64,000 bases of DNA from Arthrobacter bussei (GTDB lineage: Bacteria > Actinomycetota > Actinomycetes > Actinomycetales > Micrococcaceae). The stretch's first letter is position 1. The number at the start of each line of letters is the position of its first letter. Below are positions 45,252-54,602 of the stretch, piece after piece. Made by a program: the position numbers and the translations under genes. The stretch lies in the NCBI RefSeq assembly GCF_009377195.2, contig NZ_VJXX01000002.1, positions 186,001 to 250,000 of the forward strand. The letters run 5' to 3'. The notes under the pieces are model-generated. The model made no database searches. It was not told where the DNA came from and saw only the letters and a list, made by a program, of their open reading frames with translations.

Positions 45252-46850
45252 TCAGGCCAGGGTGACGAGCTCCAGGTAGTCCTGGTTCCAGAGATCCTCG
45301 ACGCCGTCGGGCAGCAGCACCACCCGCTCGGGGTCGAGCGCATCCACCGCACCCTCGTCGTGACTCACCATCACCACGGCACCGCTGTAGTTCTTCAGCG
45401 CCCCGAGGATCTCGGCACGGCTCGCGGGATCGAGGTTGTTGGTGGGCTCGTCCAGGAGCAGCACATTGGCCGAGGAGGCGACGATCGTGGCGAGGGCAAG
45501 GCGCGTCTTCTCACCGCCGGAGAGCACTCCGGCGGGCTTGTCGACGTCGTCGCCCGAGAAGAGGAACGAGCCGAGGATGCCGCGTACTTCGGCGTCCTGC
45601 ATGTCGGGGGCCGAGGACTTCATGTTCTCGAGCACGGAGCGTTCCGTGTCGAGCGTCTCGTGCTCCTGGGCGTAGTAGCCGACCTTGAGTCCGTGACCGG
45701 CGATGACCTTGCCGGTGTCCGGCGTGTCGACGCCCGCGAGCATGCGGAGCAGCGTCGTCTTGCCGGCTCCGTTGAGCCCGAGGATGACCACCTTCGAACC
45801 GCGATCGATGGCGAGATCGACGTCGGTGAAGATCTCGAGCGACCCGTAGGACTTGCTGAGCCCCTCGGCCGTCATCGGGGTCTTACCGCAGGGCGAGGGC
45901 TCGGGGAAGCGGAGCGCCGCCACGCGGTCCGAGGCGCGGACGGCGTCGAGCCCGCCGAGCAGCCGCTCGGCACGCTTGGCCATGTTCTGCGCGGCGACGG
46001 CCTTCGAGGCTTTCGCGCGCATCTTGTTCGCCTGGTCCATGAGGACCTGCGCCTTCTTCTCCGCGTTGGCCCGCTCGCGCTTCCGCGCGCGCTCGTCCGT
46101 CTCGCGCTGCAGCTGGAACCGCTTCCAGCCCATGTTGTAGATGTCGATCGTGCCGCGGTTCGCGTCGAGCTGGAACACCTTGTTGACGGTCGCCTGCAGC
46201 AGTTCCACATCGTGGCTGATCACGATCAGGCCGCCCTGGTGGTTCTTCAGGAACTCACGCAGCCAGGTGATGGAGTCGGCGTCGAGGTGGTTGGTGGGTT
46301 CGTCGAGGAGCATCGTCTCGGCGCCGGAGAAGAGGATCCGCGCGAGCTCGACCCGGCGGCGCTGGCCGCCCGAGAGCGTCTTCAGCGGCTGGTTCAGGAT
46401 GCGCTCGGGCAGGGCGAGGTTGGAGGAGATGGCCGCGGCCTCGGCCTCTGCCGAGTAGCCGCCCCCTGCGAGGAACGCTGCCTCGATGCGGTCGTAGCGG
46501 GCCATGGCCTTGTTCCGCACCGACGTCTTCTCGCTCGCCATGTCCTCCTGCGCCTGGCGCAGTTCGGTCACGACGGCGTCGAGGTTCCGGGCCGAGAGGA
46601 TGCGGTCCCGGGCGAGCTGCTCCATGTCGGGTGTTCGCGGGTCCTGGGGGAGGTAGCCGATCTCGCCGGACCGGGTGACAGTGCCGCCTGCGGGCAGCGA
46701 CTCCCCCGCCAGGACCTTGGTCAGCGTCGTCTTGCCCGCGCCGTTCCGGCCCACGAGGCCGATCTTGTCGCCCTTGTCCACACGGAAGGACACCTCGTCC
46801 ATGAGCAGGCGAGCGCCGGCCCGGAGCTCCAGGTTCGATACGTTGATCAC
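45252..46850 (-). CDS. ABC-F family ATP-binding protein
   Basis: 532 residues with two ATPase domains: Walker A GRNGAGKTTL and GLNGAGKTTL, signatures LSGGQRRRV and LSGGEKTRL, and Walker B MLLDEPTNHLD and LLLDEPTNNLD. A charged linker between them (RKRERANAEKKAQ) is the P-site tRNA interaction motif. ABC-F proteins act on the ribosome rather than on a membrane. The GTG start follows AAAGG. It is divergent from bioY. It could be a housekeeping factor (Uup or EttA-like) or give antibiotic protection. The gap 44991-45251 after the ice-binding-type gene shows nothing. Confidence 0.92.
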   Translation of the reverse strand: MINVSNLELRAGARLLMDEVSFRVDKGDKIGLVGRNGAGKTTLTKVLAGESLPAGGTVTRSGEIGYLPQDPRTPDMEQLARDRILSARNLDAVVTELRQAQEDMASEKTSVRNKAMARYDRIEAAFLAGGGYSAEAEAAAISSNLALPERILNQPLKTLSGGQRRRVELARILFSGAETMLLDEPTNHLDADSITWLREFLKNHQGGLIVISHDVELLQATVNKVFQLDANRGTIDIYNMGWKRFQLQRETDERARKRERANAEKKAQVLMDQANKMRAKASKAVAAQNMAKRAERLLGGLDAVRASDRVAALRFPEPSPCGKTPMTAEGLSKSYGSLEIFTDVDLAIDRGSKVVILGLNGAGKTTLLRMLAGVDTPDTGKVIAGHGLKVGYYAQEHETLDTERSVLENMKSSAPDMQDAEVRGILGSFLFSGDDVDKPAGVLSGGEKTRLALATIVASSANVLLLDEPTNNLDPASRAEILGALKNYSGAVVMVSHDEGAVDALDPERVVLLPDGVEDLWNQDYLELVTLA

Positions 46851-46929
46851 GGTCAGGGCCTTTCGATGGTGTGCCTGAGACGGCGGTTTGTTGTAGGAAC
46901 CCCACAAGGGATCCCCGGGTGACCGGCGC

Positions 46930-47013
46930 TAGTCTCGGTACAGAAGCAGTTACGGCTGGAGGAAGTCGACAAATCACCGGAGCAACCGGTGCGACTCCGG
47001 CCCGCTGGAGGAG
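46930..47013 (+). promoter_or_regulatory. bioY leader with two exclusive hairpins
   Basis: A TAGTCT -10 box (46930-46935) is followed by CACCGG/CCGGTG (46975-46980 with 46986-46991). The overlapping CCGGAG can instead pair with CTCCGG (46977-46982 with 46995-47000). The GGAGGAG ribosome site starts 7 nt later. The two folds exclude each other. The CCGGTGCGACTCCGG string resembles a piece of the cobalamin riboswitch core but the B12 box is not seen. Confidence 0.45.
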
Positions 47014-47021
47014 CGTGTGCC

Positions 47022-47651
47022 ATGCAGCCGACCGAGAAGACCTCTCCCGGACCTGTCGTCGACGGCCGTCCGTCGTCCCGCAAGCGGTGGGACACCACCG
47101 ATCTCTCGCTGGTCGCGGTCTTCGCCGCCCTCATCGCCGCCCTAGCAATCGTACCCGGTATCCCGGTCGGCCCGCTCGGGGTGCCGATCACGCTGCAGAC
47201 GCTCGGGGTCATGCTCACCGGAGTGGTCCTGGGACCAGGGCGCGGGACCGCCGCCGTCCTGCTGTACCTCGCCGCCGGACTGATCGGCCTCCCCGTGTTC
47301 AGCGGCTTCAGCGGCGGATTCGGCGTCCTCGCCGGACCGTCCGCCGGCTACCTCATCGCCTTCCCTCCGGCGGCCCTCGTCGCAGGGCTCCTCGCCAGGG
47401 CGGTCCTCCGTAGGGCCGCGCGTTTCCGCACCGTCCTGCTCTTCCTCGCGTGCGTCGTGGCGAGCCTGTCCACCATCCATCCGCTCGGAGTGGCGGGGCT
47501 CATGGTGAACGCCGATCTGTCCCTGCGGGACGCCGTGCTCGTCGACGCCGCCTACCTGCCGGGCGACATCGTCAAGAACGTCCTCGCGGCCCTCCTCGCG
47601 GTATCGGTGCATCGCGCCTTCCCACGGCTCCTCGCCCGACCCCGTGCCTGA
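47022..47651 (+). CDS. bioY: Biotin transporter BioY (S component)
   Basis: 209 residues, six hydrophobic segments, with GVPITLQTLGVMLTG and LAGPSAGYLIAFPPA as in BioY proteins that bind biotin in the membrane. ATG with GGAGGAG upstream. It leads an operon with the ATPase and T component, so it works as an energy-coupling factor transporter. A leader with alternative hairpins precedes it. Confidence 0.93.
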   Translation: MQPTEKTSPGPVVDGRPSSRKRWDTTDLSLVAVFAALIAALAIVPGIPVGPLGVPITLQTLGVMLTGVVLGPGRGTAAVLLYLAAGLIGLPVFSGFSGGFGVLAGPSAGYLIAFPPAALVAGLLARAVLRRAARFRTVLLFLACVVASLSTIHPLGVAGLMVNADLSLRDAVLVDAAYLPGDIVKNVLAALLAVSVHRAFPRLLARPRA

Positions 47652-47678
47652 GGGCCGCGCCTGCCCAGCCGGACGACG

Positions 47679-48401
47679 ATGATCGAGTTCATCGGAGCGG
47701 CAGTGCAGTCGGACGACGACCGGCGCACGCTGCTGCACCCGCTGACCCTTTCCCTGGCGGAACGACGTGTCTCCGTCATCGGCGCCAACGGCTCGGGCAA
47801 GTCGACCCTCCTCCGCCTCGTCAACGGATTGCGTCTGCCCTCCCAAGGGAGGGTCGAGGTCCTCGGTCAGGACACCCGGAAGGCCGGCGGCGCCGTCCGC
47901 CGGTCGGTCGGCTTCGTCTTCACCGATCCCCTCTCGCAGCTGGTGATGCCCACGGGACGCGAGGACGTCGAACTGTCCCTCCGCACCCGGAAGCTGCCTG
48001 CCGCGGAGCGCCGGCTGCGTGCCGGGGAGGTCCTGCGGCGCTTCGGTCTGGAGCATCTCGCCGACCGCAGCATCTACGACCTCTCCGGCGGCGAACGGCA
48101 GATCCTCGCCCTCGCCGTCGTCCTCGCGGTCGAGCCACGCATCCTCCTGGCCGACGAACCGACCACGCTGCTCGACCTGCGGAACGACACCGTCGTGCGG
48201 GCCCTGCTCGCCGGCCTCCGGCAGCAGGTGGTGTTCACCACCCACAACCTCGACTTCGCCCGGGAGGCGGAGCGCACCCTCGTCATCGACGGCGGTCGGG
48301 TGGTGTTCGACGGCACGCCCGACGACGCGGTGGCCTGCTACCGGGCGCTGTCCACCCAGCCCGACGGCGGCCCGGCGGGCGACGGACACCTCCTGCCGTG
48401 A
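47679..48401 (+). CDS. bioM: Energy-coupling factor ATPase BioM
   Basis: 240 residues. Walker A GANGSGKSTL, signature LSGGERQIL, Walker B ILLADEPTTLLD and the H-loop TTHNLDF. It powers the ECF complex with BioY and BioN. Its ATG is 27 bp past bioY, and its stop overlaps the bioN start (GTGA). Confidence 0.92.
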   Translation: MIEFIGAAVQSDDDRRTLLHPLTLSLAERRVSVIGANGSGKSTLLRLVNGLRLPSQGRVEVLGQDTRKAGGAVRRSVGFVFTDPLSQLVMPTGREDVELSLRTRKLPAAERRLRAGEVLRRFGLEHLADRSIYDLSGGERQILALAVVLAVEPRILLADEPTTLLDLRNDTVVRALLAGLRQQVVFTTHNLDFAREAERTLVIDGGRVVFDGTPDDAVACYRALSTQPDGGPAGDGHLLP

Positions 48402-49063
48402 GGGGATTCGGCAGCACGCTCGGCCTGTACCGTCCCGGCGAGGGACTCCTGTACCGGTGGCCGCTCGCACCGAAAGCGGCGGCCTCACTGGGTTGCGCGA
48501 TCGCCGTCGTCGGATGGGGTTCCGTGCCCACCACGAGCACCGTCCTGGCGCTCGCGCTCGCCGGCCTGCTGATCGGCGCCCGACAATCCGTGCTGCAGAC
48601 GGTGCGGATGCTGCTTCCGGCGGCACCCGTGCTCGGGATCCTCGCGCTCCACCAGGGCCTTTCGCAGGGATGGGTCCAGGCGTTCGTCGTGGTGGGCGGA
48701 ATCGCGGGATGCCTCCTCGCGGCGCGGTCGGTGACGCTGACGACTCCCCTGCAGGTGCTGCTGGACGGTACCGCGTCGCTCGCCCGCCCGTTCCGGCGGC
48801 TGGGCGCCGACCCGGAACGCTTCGCCCTGGCCCTGTCCATCATGCTGAGGAGCATCCCCTACCTCGCCGGCCTGTTCGTCGACGTCAGGGAGGCAGCACG
48901 CGCCCGGGGCCTGGAGCGGAGCCCCAGGGTCGCGGTGACCCCGCTGGTCCTCGGCGCCGTCGCGTATGCACACCGGACGGGTGAGGCGCTGGCCGCCCGG
49001 GGGCTGGGTGAGCACGACGAGGGGGACGACCGCGGGCAGGACCACGAGCGCGTCGTCGGATGA
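48398..49063 (+). CDS. bioN: Energy-coupling factor T component BioN
   Basis: 221 residues with four to five transmembrane segments and two Ala-Arg-Gly coupling motifs near the C-terminus (AARARGLE and ALAARGLG) that engage the ATPases. It is the scaffold of the biotin ECF transporter. GTG start overlaps the bioM stop. A terminator follows. Confidence 0.9.
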   Translation: MRGFGSTLGLYRPGEGLLYRWPLAPKAAASLGCAIAVVGWGSVPTTSTVLALALAGLLIGARQSVLQTVRMLLPAAPVLGILALHQGLSQGWVQAFVVVGGIAGCLLAARSVTLTTPLQVLLDGTASLARPFRRLGADPERFALALSIMLRSIPYLAGLFVDVREAARARGLERSPRVAVTPLVLGAVAYAHRTGEALAARGLGEHDEGDDRGQDHERVVG

Positions 49064-49082
49064 GACCGCCGGGTACGCAGAA

Positions 49083-49112
49083 GGGCGGTCCCGGTCGTCG
49101 CCGGAACCGCCC
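49083..49112. terminator. Bidirectional terminator between bioN and sufT
   Basis: GGGCGGT-C-CCGG and CCGG-A-ACCGCCC pair around a TCGTCG loop, between two convergent genes. Confidence 0.8.
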
Positions 49113-49166
49113 GTCATGGCACATCACGCCCGTCAGCGGCTGACATCAGCAGCCGGCATCGGACGA

Positions 49167-49496
49167 TCAGATGTTGAAGCCGAGTGCCCGCATCTGGTCG
49201 CGGCCGTCCTCGGTGATCTTCTCGGGACCCCACGGCGGCATCCACACCCAGTTGAGGCGCCACTCGTCCACGACGCCGTCCAGCGCCTGGCCGACCTGCT
49301 CCTCGAGCACGTCGGTCAGCGGGCATGCCGCCGTCGTCAACGTCATGTCGATCAGGAGGGCGCCGTCCTCCGCGTACTTCAGGCCGTAGAGGAGGCCGAG
49401 ATCGACGATGTTGACGCCCAGCTCGGGGTCGATCACATCACGGAGCGCTTCCTCGACGTCGCCCAGCGCGGTCTGCGCCTGCTGCACATCACTCAT
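49167..49496 (-). CDS. sufT: Metal-sulfur cluster assembly factor SufT-like (DUF59/MIP18)
   Basis: 109 residues with DVIDPELGVNIVDLGLLYGL and MTLTTAACPLTDVL, the DUF59 motif with its conserved Cys. It helps mature Fe-S proteins. It ends the suf operon, 51 bp after sufC, in the usual actinobacterial place. Confidence 0.93.
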   Translation of the reverse strand: MSDVQQAQTALGDVEEALRDVIDPELGVNIVDLGLLYGLKYAEDGALLIDMTLTTAACPLTDVLEEQVGQALDGVVDEWRLNWVWMPPWGPEKITEDGRDQMRALGFNI

Positions 49497-49547
49497 CGAA
49501 CTGTTCCTTTCGCGTATCCCGACGGCGGCCGGGAGATCGGGGTGGTC

Positions 49548-50315
49548 CTAGGCCTCGACCGGGGTCTGGGCCGTGAACCGATCGTAGCCCTCGGCCTCGA
49601 GCTGGTCGGCGAGTTCGGGGCCGCCCTGCTCGGCGATGCGGCCGGCGACGAACACGTGGACGAAGTCCGGCTTGATGTAGCGGAGGATCCGCGTGTAGTG
49701 CGTGATGAGCAGCGTGCCCATCTCCCCCTTCGAGTGCTCACGGTTGACGCCCTCGGAGACGACCTTCAGGGCGTCGACGTCGAGACCGGAGTCGGTCTCG
49801 TCGAGAATGGCGAACTTGGGGCGGAAGAGCTCGAGCTGCAGGATCTCCACGCGCTTCTTCTCACCACCGGAGAAGCCCTCGTTGACGTTGCGCTGGGCGA
49901 AGTCCGCGTCGATGCGCAGCTGGGCCATGGCCGTCTTGACGTCCTTGGTCCAGTGGCGGAGGCTCGGCGCCTCGCCGTCGAGGGCGGTCTTCGCGGTCCG
50001 CAGGAAATTGGTCATGGTGACGCCCGGGACCTCGACGGGGTACTGCATCGCGAGGAAGAGGCCGGCACGCGCGCGCTCGTCGACGCTCATGGACAGGACG
50101 TCCTCGCCGTCGAGCGTGATGGAGCCACTGTCCACCGTGTAGCGGGGGTGGCCGGCGATGGTCGACGCGAGGGTCGACTTGCCGGAGCCGTTGGGCCCCA
50201 TGATGGCGTGGGTCTCGCCGGTGTTGATGGTCAGCGTGACGCCCTTGAGGATGGGGACGTTGCCCTGCTCGGTGTCGATGCTGACGTGCAGGTCCTTGAT
50301 TTCAAGTGTGGACAT
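49548..50315 (-). CDS. sufC: Fe-S cluster assembly ATPase SufC
   Basis: 255 residues. Walker A GPNGSGKSTL, the signature FSGGEKKRVE and Walker B FAILDETDSGLD are typical of SufC. It forms SufBC2D, which builds Fe-S clusters on a scaffold. The ATG follows GGAGAAAG. Lies between a Rieske gene and sufT. Confidence 0.96.
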   Translation of the reverse strand: MSTLEIKDLHVSIDTEQGNVPILKGVTLTINTGETHAIMGPNGSGKSTLASTIAGHPRYTVDSGSITLDGEDVLSMSVDERARAGLFLAMQYPVEVPGVTMTNFLRTAKTALDGEAPSLRHWTKDVKTAMAQLRIDADFAQRNVNEGFSGGEKKRVEILQLELFRPKFAILDETDSGLDVDALKVVSEGVNREHSKGEMGTLLITHYTRILRYIKPDFVHVFVAGRIAEQGGPELADQLEAEGYDRFTAQTPVEA

Positions 50316-50384
50316 CGTGTTCTTTCTCCTTCGCCTGCTGGTGCAGGAAGAGTGCAGGAAGTAGGGGTGCGGGACGGCGTTGCG

Positions 50385-50744
50385 TCAGCCGAGCTGTGGT
50401 GCCGGCGCCCCGTTGGTGACGGTGGTGACATCGACGTAGACATTGCCGTCGTGGATCTCCAGCGCAAAGACCGGGACCGGCTCGTACGCCGGGAGCTGCA
50501 GGGGGGCGCCGCTGCGCAGGTCGAACTGGGAACCGTGGCCCCAGCACTCGATGGCGCACCCCTCGACGTCGCCCTCCGAGAGGGAGATGTCCGCGTGGGA
50601 GCAGGTGTCCCCCAGCGCATGGATCTCCCCGTCGGAGTCGCGGACGACGGCCACGGGGTAGTCGTCGATGAGGACCCTCAGCGCCTGCTTGACCTGGATG
50701 TCGTCGACGCTGCAGATCAGCTCGCCGCGGGGCTCGGCAGCCAT
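50385..50744 (-). CDS. Rieske-type ferredoxin subunit of a non-heme iron oxygenase type
   Basis: 119 residues of one Rieske domain: CSHADISLSEG and CWGHGSQFD give the Cys-x-His and Cys-x2-His ligands of a 2Fe-2S cluster. It is set between sufD and sufC and its ATG overlaps the sufD stop (TGATG). In actinobacteria such a gene is common inside suf operons, perhaps as an electron carrier or Fe-S target; the role is unproven. No oxygenase partner lies near. Confidence 0.9.
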   Translation of the reverse strand: MAAEPRGELICSVDDIQVKQALRVLIDDYPVAVVRDSDGEIHALGDTCSHADISLSEGDVEGCAIECWGHGSQFDLRSGAPLQLPAYEPVPVFALEIHDGNVYVDVTTVTNGAPAPQLG

Positions 50745-52087
50745 CAGAGGTTGCCCGCAGCGAGCTCGCGCTCGACGGACTCGGACAGGCGCTCCTCGAG
50801 GGCGGGCACCTTGATCTGCTGGATGACCTCGGTGAGGAACCCGCGGACCACGAGGCGGCGTGCGGCCTTCTCGGGGATGCCACGTGCCATCAGGTAGAAC
50901 AGGTGCTCGTCGTCGAAGCGGCCGGTGGCGCTGGCGTGGCCGGCTCCTTCGATCAGACCCGTCTCGATCTCGAGGTTCGGCACGGAGTCCGAGCGCGCAC
51001 CGTCCGTGAGGATCAGGTTGCGGTTGGTCTCGTAGGTGTCGGTACCCTCGGCGGCCTTACGGATGAGGACGTCACCCACCCACACGGTATGTGCGTCGGC
51101 GCCCTGCAGGGCTCCCTTGTAGGTCACGCGGGACTTGCAGTTTGGTACGGCGTGGTCCACGAGGAGGCGCTGCTCGAGGTGCTGGCCGGCGTCGGCGAAG
51201 TACAGCCCGTACATCTCGACCTCCGCGCCGGGCGCGGTGAGGATCGACGACGGCGTGAGGCGCACGAGGTCGCCGCCGAGGCTGACGACGACGTGCTTGT
51301 AGCGCGCGTCGCGGCCCACCTTCGCCTGCTGCGAGGAGACGTGCACGGCGTCGTCGTCCCATTCCTGGACGCTGACGACGGTGAGCTCCGCACCGTCGCC
51401 GACCACGATCTCGACGTTCTGCGCGAGAGTCGCCGAGCCCTGGTGGTCGAGCACGACGACGGCCTTCGAGAAGGCCTTCGCGTCGATGAGGATGTGCTGC
51501 GCCGAGGCTTCGGCGTGCGTCCCCCTGACACTGACCATCACCTCGCCGTCGGCCACGGTCTCCTGCGGGACGGTGATGACGGTGGCGTCGCCGAAGGCAT
51601 TCCACGCGGCGGCGGACACGCGGTCCTCCGGGGTCGCCGAGGCACCGAGCCGGACGTCGTCGCGACCGACGGTCTCGACGGTGACGTTGCCGGCCCCGGT
51701 GACCTCTACTGCCGGCGCGGAGGCGGACAGCGCCTCCGTGTGCAGGCCGCGCAGGCGCTTCAGCGGGGTGAAGCGCCAGTCCTCCTCGAGCCCCGTGAGG
51801 GTCGGGAAGTCCGCGATGTCGAAGGACCTGCGACGCTCACCGCGTGACGCCTCCGGGATCACCGGGGCATTGCCGTGGCTGTGCTTCTTCAGGCCGAGCT
51901 GCTCGCTGCCGGTGTCCCCGCTCGAGAGGGACTCGCCCTCCTCGGTGAAGCCGTCGATCGCGCTCGAGCTGTCGACGGCGCCTGCGGGAGCGCCGAGGCG
52001 CGCCTTCTCGTCGAGATCACCGAGATCGGTGACCTCGCCGTCGGGTGCTGTATCGGGTGTGAATTCCGTGTGGGTGGTCTCAGCCAT
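50744..52087 (-). CDS. sufD: Fe-S cluster assembly protein SufD
   Basis: 447 residues. Beta-helix fold with SVPNLEIETGLIEGAGHASATGRFDDEHLFYL, which has the His of the SufB-SufD site. The N-terminal extension is acidic and disordered. ATG follows AGG at a good distance. Second gene of sufR-B-D. Confidence 0.94.
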   Translation of the reverse strand: MAETTHTEFTPDTAPDGEVTDLGDLDEKARLGAPAGAVDSSSAIDGFTEEGESLSSGDTGSEQLGLKKHSHGNAPVIPEASRGERRRSFDIADFPTLTGLEEDWRFTPLKRLRGLHTEALSASAPAVEVTGAGNVTVETVGRDDVRLGASATPEDRVSAAAWNAFGDATVITVPQETVADGEVMVSVRGTHAEASAQHILIDAKAFSKAVVVLDHQGSATLAQNVEIVVGDGAELTVVSVQEWDDDAVHVSSQQAKVGRDARYKHVVVSLGGDLVRLTPSSILTAPGAEVEMYGLYFADAGQHLEQRLLVDHAVPNCKSRVTYKGALQGADAHTVWVGDVLIRKAAEGTDTYETNRNLILTDGARSDSVPNLEIETGLIEGAGHASATGRFDDEHLFYLMARGIPEKAARRLVVRGFLTEVIQQIKVPALEERLSESVERELAAGNL

Positions 52088-52089
52088 TG

Positions 52090-53562
52090 CTAGCCTACGG
52101 CCCCTTCCATCTGCAGTTCGATCAGCCGGTTGAGCTCGAGCGCGTACTCCATGGGCAGCTCGCGTGCGATGGGCTCGATGAAGCCGCGCACGATCATGGC
52201 CATGGCCTCGTCCTCCGGCAGGCCGCGGGACATCAGGTAGAACAGCTGCTCCTCGCTGACGCGCGACACGGTCGCCTCGTGGCCCATGGTGACGTCGTCC
52301 TCGCGGATGTCGACGTACGGGTACGTGTCCGACCGCGAGATCGTGTCCACCAGGAGGGCGTCGCACCGCACCGTGTTCGCGGAGTGCTTGGCTCCCTCGC
52401 GCACCTGGACCAGGCCGCGGTAGGCGGCGCGGCCACCGCCGCGGGCAACGGACTTCGAGATGATCGAGGACTTCGTGTTCGGCGCGATGTGCACCATCTT
52501 CGACCCGGTGTCCTGGTGCTGGCCCTCGCCGGCGAAGGCGATCGAGAGCGTCTCACCCTTGGCGTGCTCGCCGACCAGGTAGACGGCCGGGTACTTCATG
52601 GTGACCTTCGACCCGATGTTGCCGTCGATCCACTCCATGGTGGCGCCCTCGTGCGCGATGGCGCGCTTGGTCACGAGGTTGTACACGTTGTTCGACCAGT
52701 TCTGGATGGTCGTGTACCGGACGCGCGCGCCCTTCTTGACCACGATCTCGACAACGGCCGAGTGCAGGGAGTCCGAGGTGTAGATCGGGGCGGTGCAGCC
52801 TTCGATGTAGTGCACGTAGGAGTCCTCGTCCGCGATGATCAGCGTGCGCTCGAACTGGCCCATGTTCTCGGTGTTGATGCGGAAGTAGGCCTGGAGCGGG
52901 ATCTCCACGTGGACGCCCTTGGGGACGTAGACGAAGGAACCGCCCGACCAGACGGCCGTGTTCAGCGACGCGAACTTGTTGTCCCCGACGGGGATGATCG
53001 TGCCGAAGTACTCCTTGAAGATCTCGGGGTGCTCGCGCAGCGCGGTGTCGGTGTCGAGGAACAGGACACCCTGGCGCTCCAGGTCCTCACGGAGCTGGTG
53101 GTACACCACCTCGGACTCGTACTGGGCAGCGACGCCGGACACGAGGCGTGCACGCTCCGCCTCGGGGATGCCGAGCTTCTCGTACGTGTTGCGGATGTCC
53201 TCGGGGAGGTCCTCCCACGTGTTCGCCTGCTTCTCCGTGGACCGCACGAAGTACTTGATGTTGTCGAAGTCGATGCCGGAGAGATCTGCACCCCAGGCGG
53301 GCATGGGCTTGCGGTCGAAGTACTTCAGGCCCTTGAGGCGGAGGTCGAGCATCCACTGGGGCTCGTTCTTCTTCGCGGAGATGTCGCGGACGACCTCCTC
53401 GCTCAGGCCGCGGCGGGCGTTGTCGCTCACCTCGTTCTTGTCGGCCCAGCCGTACTGATAGGTGCCGATGCCCTCGAGCTCCGGGTTCTTCTCCAGGATG
53501 TCGCTGATCACCGACTCCGGCACTGCCGACGCGGCTGGCTTGCGGTCTACTTGATCCGTCAT
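52090..53562 (-). CDS. sufB: Fe-S cluster assembly protein SufB
   Basis: 490 residues. [10 protein letters not shown] holds the conserved Cys for sulfur transfer, and [22 protein letters not shown] is shared with SufD. It forms the scaffold of the SufBCD complex. Its ATG overlaps the sufR stop (TGATG), so it is translated with the regulator. No intein is seen, unlike in mycobacterial SufB. Confidence 0.96.
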   Translation of the reverse strand: MTDQVDRKPAASAVPESVISDILEKNPELEGIGTYQYGWADKNEVSDNARRGLSEEVVRDISAKKNEPQWMLDLRLKGLKYFDRKPMPAWGADLSGIDFDNIKYFVRSTEKQANTWEDLPEDIRNTYEKLGIPEAERARLVSGVAAQYESEVVYHQLREDLERQGVLFLDTDTALREHPEIFKEYFGTIIPVGDNKFASLNTAVWSGGSFVYVPKGVHVEIPLQAYFRINTENMGQFERTLIIADEDSYVHYIEGCTAPIYTSDSLHSAVVEIVVKKGARVRYTTIQNWSNNVYNLVTKRAIAHEGATMEWIDGNIGSKVTMKYPAVYLVGEHAKGETLSIAFAGEGQHQDTGSKMVHIAPNTKSSIISKSVARGGGRAAYRGLVQVREGAKHSANTVRCDALLVDTISRSDTYPYVDIREDDVTMGHEATVSRVSEEQLFYLMSRGLPEDEAMAMIVRGFIEPIARELPMEYALELNRLIELQMEGAVG

Positions 53563-54473
53563 CACGGCCTTCCTTGCTGATGGATAGAAGGGGTTGCTGG
53601 ATTGCTGGGCGGCGCGGCTTCCGCAGCCGCCGTGGATTCGGCGGTGCCGGGAGCATCCGGGCTGGCCGGCGCGGCAGGTGCCGCCGTCGTCCGTCCCAGG
53701 GGAATGTGGGTGGTGCAGACGTGACCGCCTGCCGCCAGGGTGGAGAGGCGCCGGACATCGACGCCGAGCAGCCGGGAGAACACGCCGGTCTCCTGCTCGC
53801 AGAAGGCGGGGAAGGCCGAGGCCAGCCCCTGGATGGGACAGTGTCCCTGGCAGAGCTGCACGCTCAGCATCACCGGCCGGCCGGAGGACGCGACGGCCCG
53901 GGAGCCCCGAAGCTGCGGCAGTCCGACGGTCTTGGTCGATCCGACGAAGCCGTCAGCGGTCAGCGCACCGGCCAGCGCCTGGGCCCGTGCCTCGAGGTCC
54001 GGGCCCGCGGCCTCGACGACGGGCCGGTAGCGCTCCTCCATCCCGGAGAAGCGCGCACGGGCGAACTCCTCGATGGCCTCCGGGCCCGCGGCCGCACCGA
54101 GCTGAGCCAGCGCAGCGGTGGCGATGTCGAGGTAGTCGTCGCCCATCTCGGTCTGGCCCCGCCGGCTGAGCACGTAGCGGCGTGCAGGGCGTCCCGCGCC
54201 GGTGGCGGAGCTCCGCACACGCTTCACCTCGATCAGGCCGTCCTGCGACAGTGCGTCCAGGTGCCGCCGCATGGCTGCAGGGGTGAAACCGAGACTGTCG
54301 CCGAGTTCCGCGGCGCTGACGGGACCGCGCTCGAGGACCGCGGACAGGACCCGGTCCCTGGTGCGCTCGTCGGGATCCGGCGAGACGATCTGGGCCGTCC
54401 GTTGCGCACCGCGCGGGGAGGCCGCCGTCGCAGGATCGGGAGCGGAGAGGGCGGCGCGTGGCGATACGGTCAC
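53562..54473 (-). CDS. sufR: SufR-type Fe-S-sensing repressor
   Basis: 303 residues. DeoR/ArsR-like helix-turn-helix at about 45-80 ([26 protein letters not shown]). Four Cys, 208, 212, 225 and 253, in [16 protein letters not shown] and HVCTTHIP, are well placed to bind an Fe-S cluster. SufR represses the suf operon when Fe-S supply is enough (known for cyanobacteria and mycobacteria). The GTG start has GGAGG 8 nt upstream. Confidence 0.94.
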   Translation of the reverse strand: MTVSPRAALSAPDPATAASPRGAQRTAQIVSPDPDERTRDRVLSAVLERGPVSAAELGDSLGFTPAAMRRHLDALSQDGLIEVKRVRSSATGAGRPARRYVLSRRGQTEMGDDYLDIATAALAQLGAAAGPEAIEEFARARFSGMEERYRPVVEAAGPDLEARAQALAGALTADGFVGSTKTVGLPQLRGSRAVASSGRPVMLSVQLCQGHCPIQGLASAFPAFCEQETGVFSRLLGVDVRRLSTLAAGGHVCTTHIPLGRTTAAPAAPASPDAPGTAESTAAAEAAPPSNPATPSIHQQGRP

Positions 54474-54498
54474 AGTCCATTCCTCCCGTCGGCGACAA

Positions 54499-54529
54499 AA
54501 TACACAACACAAGCATGACCTAATGTATT
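54499..54529. promoter_or_regulatory. Inverted repeat in the sufR promoter region
   Basis: AATACA and TGTATT stand 19 nt apart in an AT-rich patch of a GC-rich region, 26 bp upstream of the sufR start. It may be the SufR operator or the promoter of sufR itself. Confidence 0.45.
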
Positions 54530-54602
54530 CCGGCCGACCACTTGGGCGAGGCTACCCATCGAGGACCCGCCGCCGCACTACTACCTGTCGTAGAATATGA
54601 GG

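Noticed and set aside
46965..47005. A cobalamin riboswitch before bioY
   Set aside because: Only the CCGGTG-CGA-TCCGG part is similar; the B12 box and the upstream arms are not seen. Kept as an unassigned leader structure.
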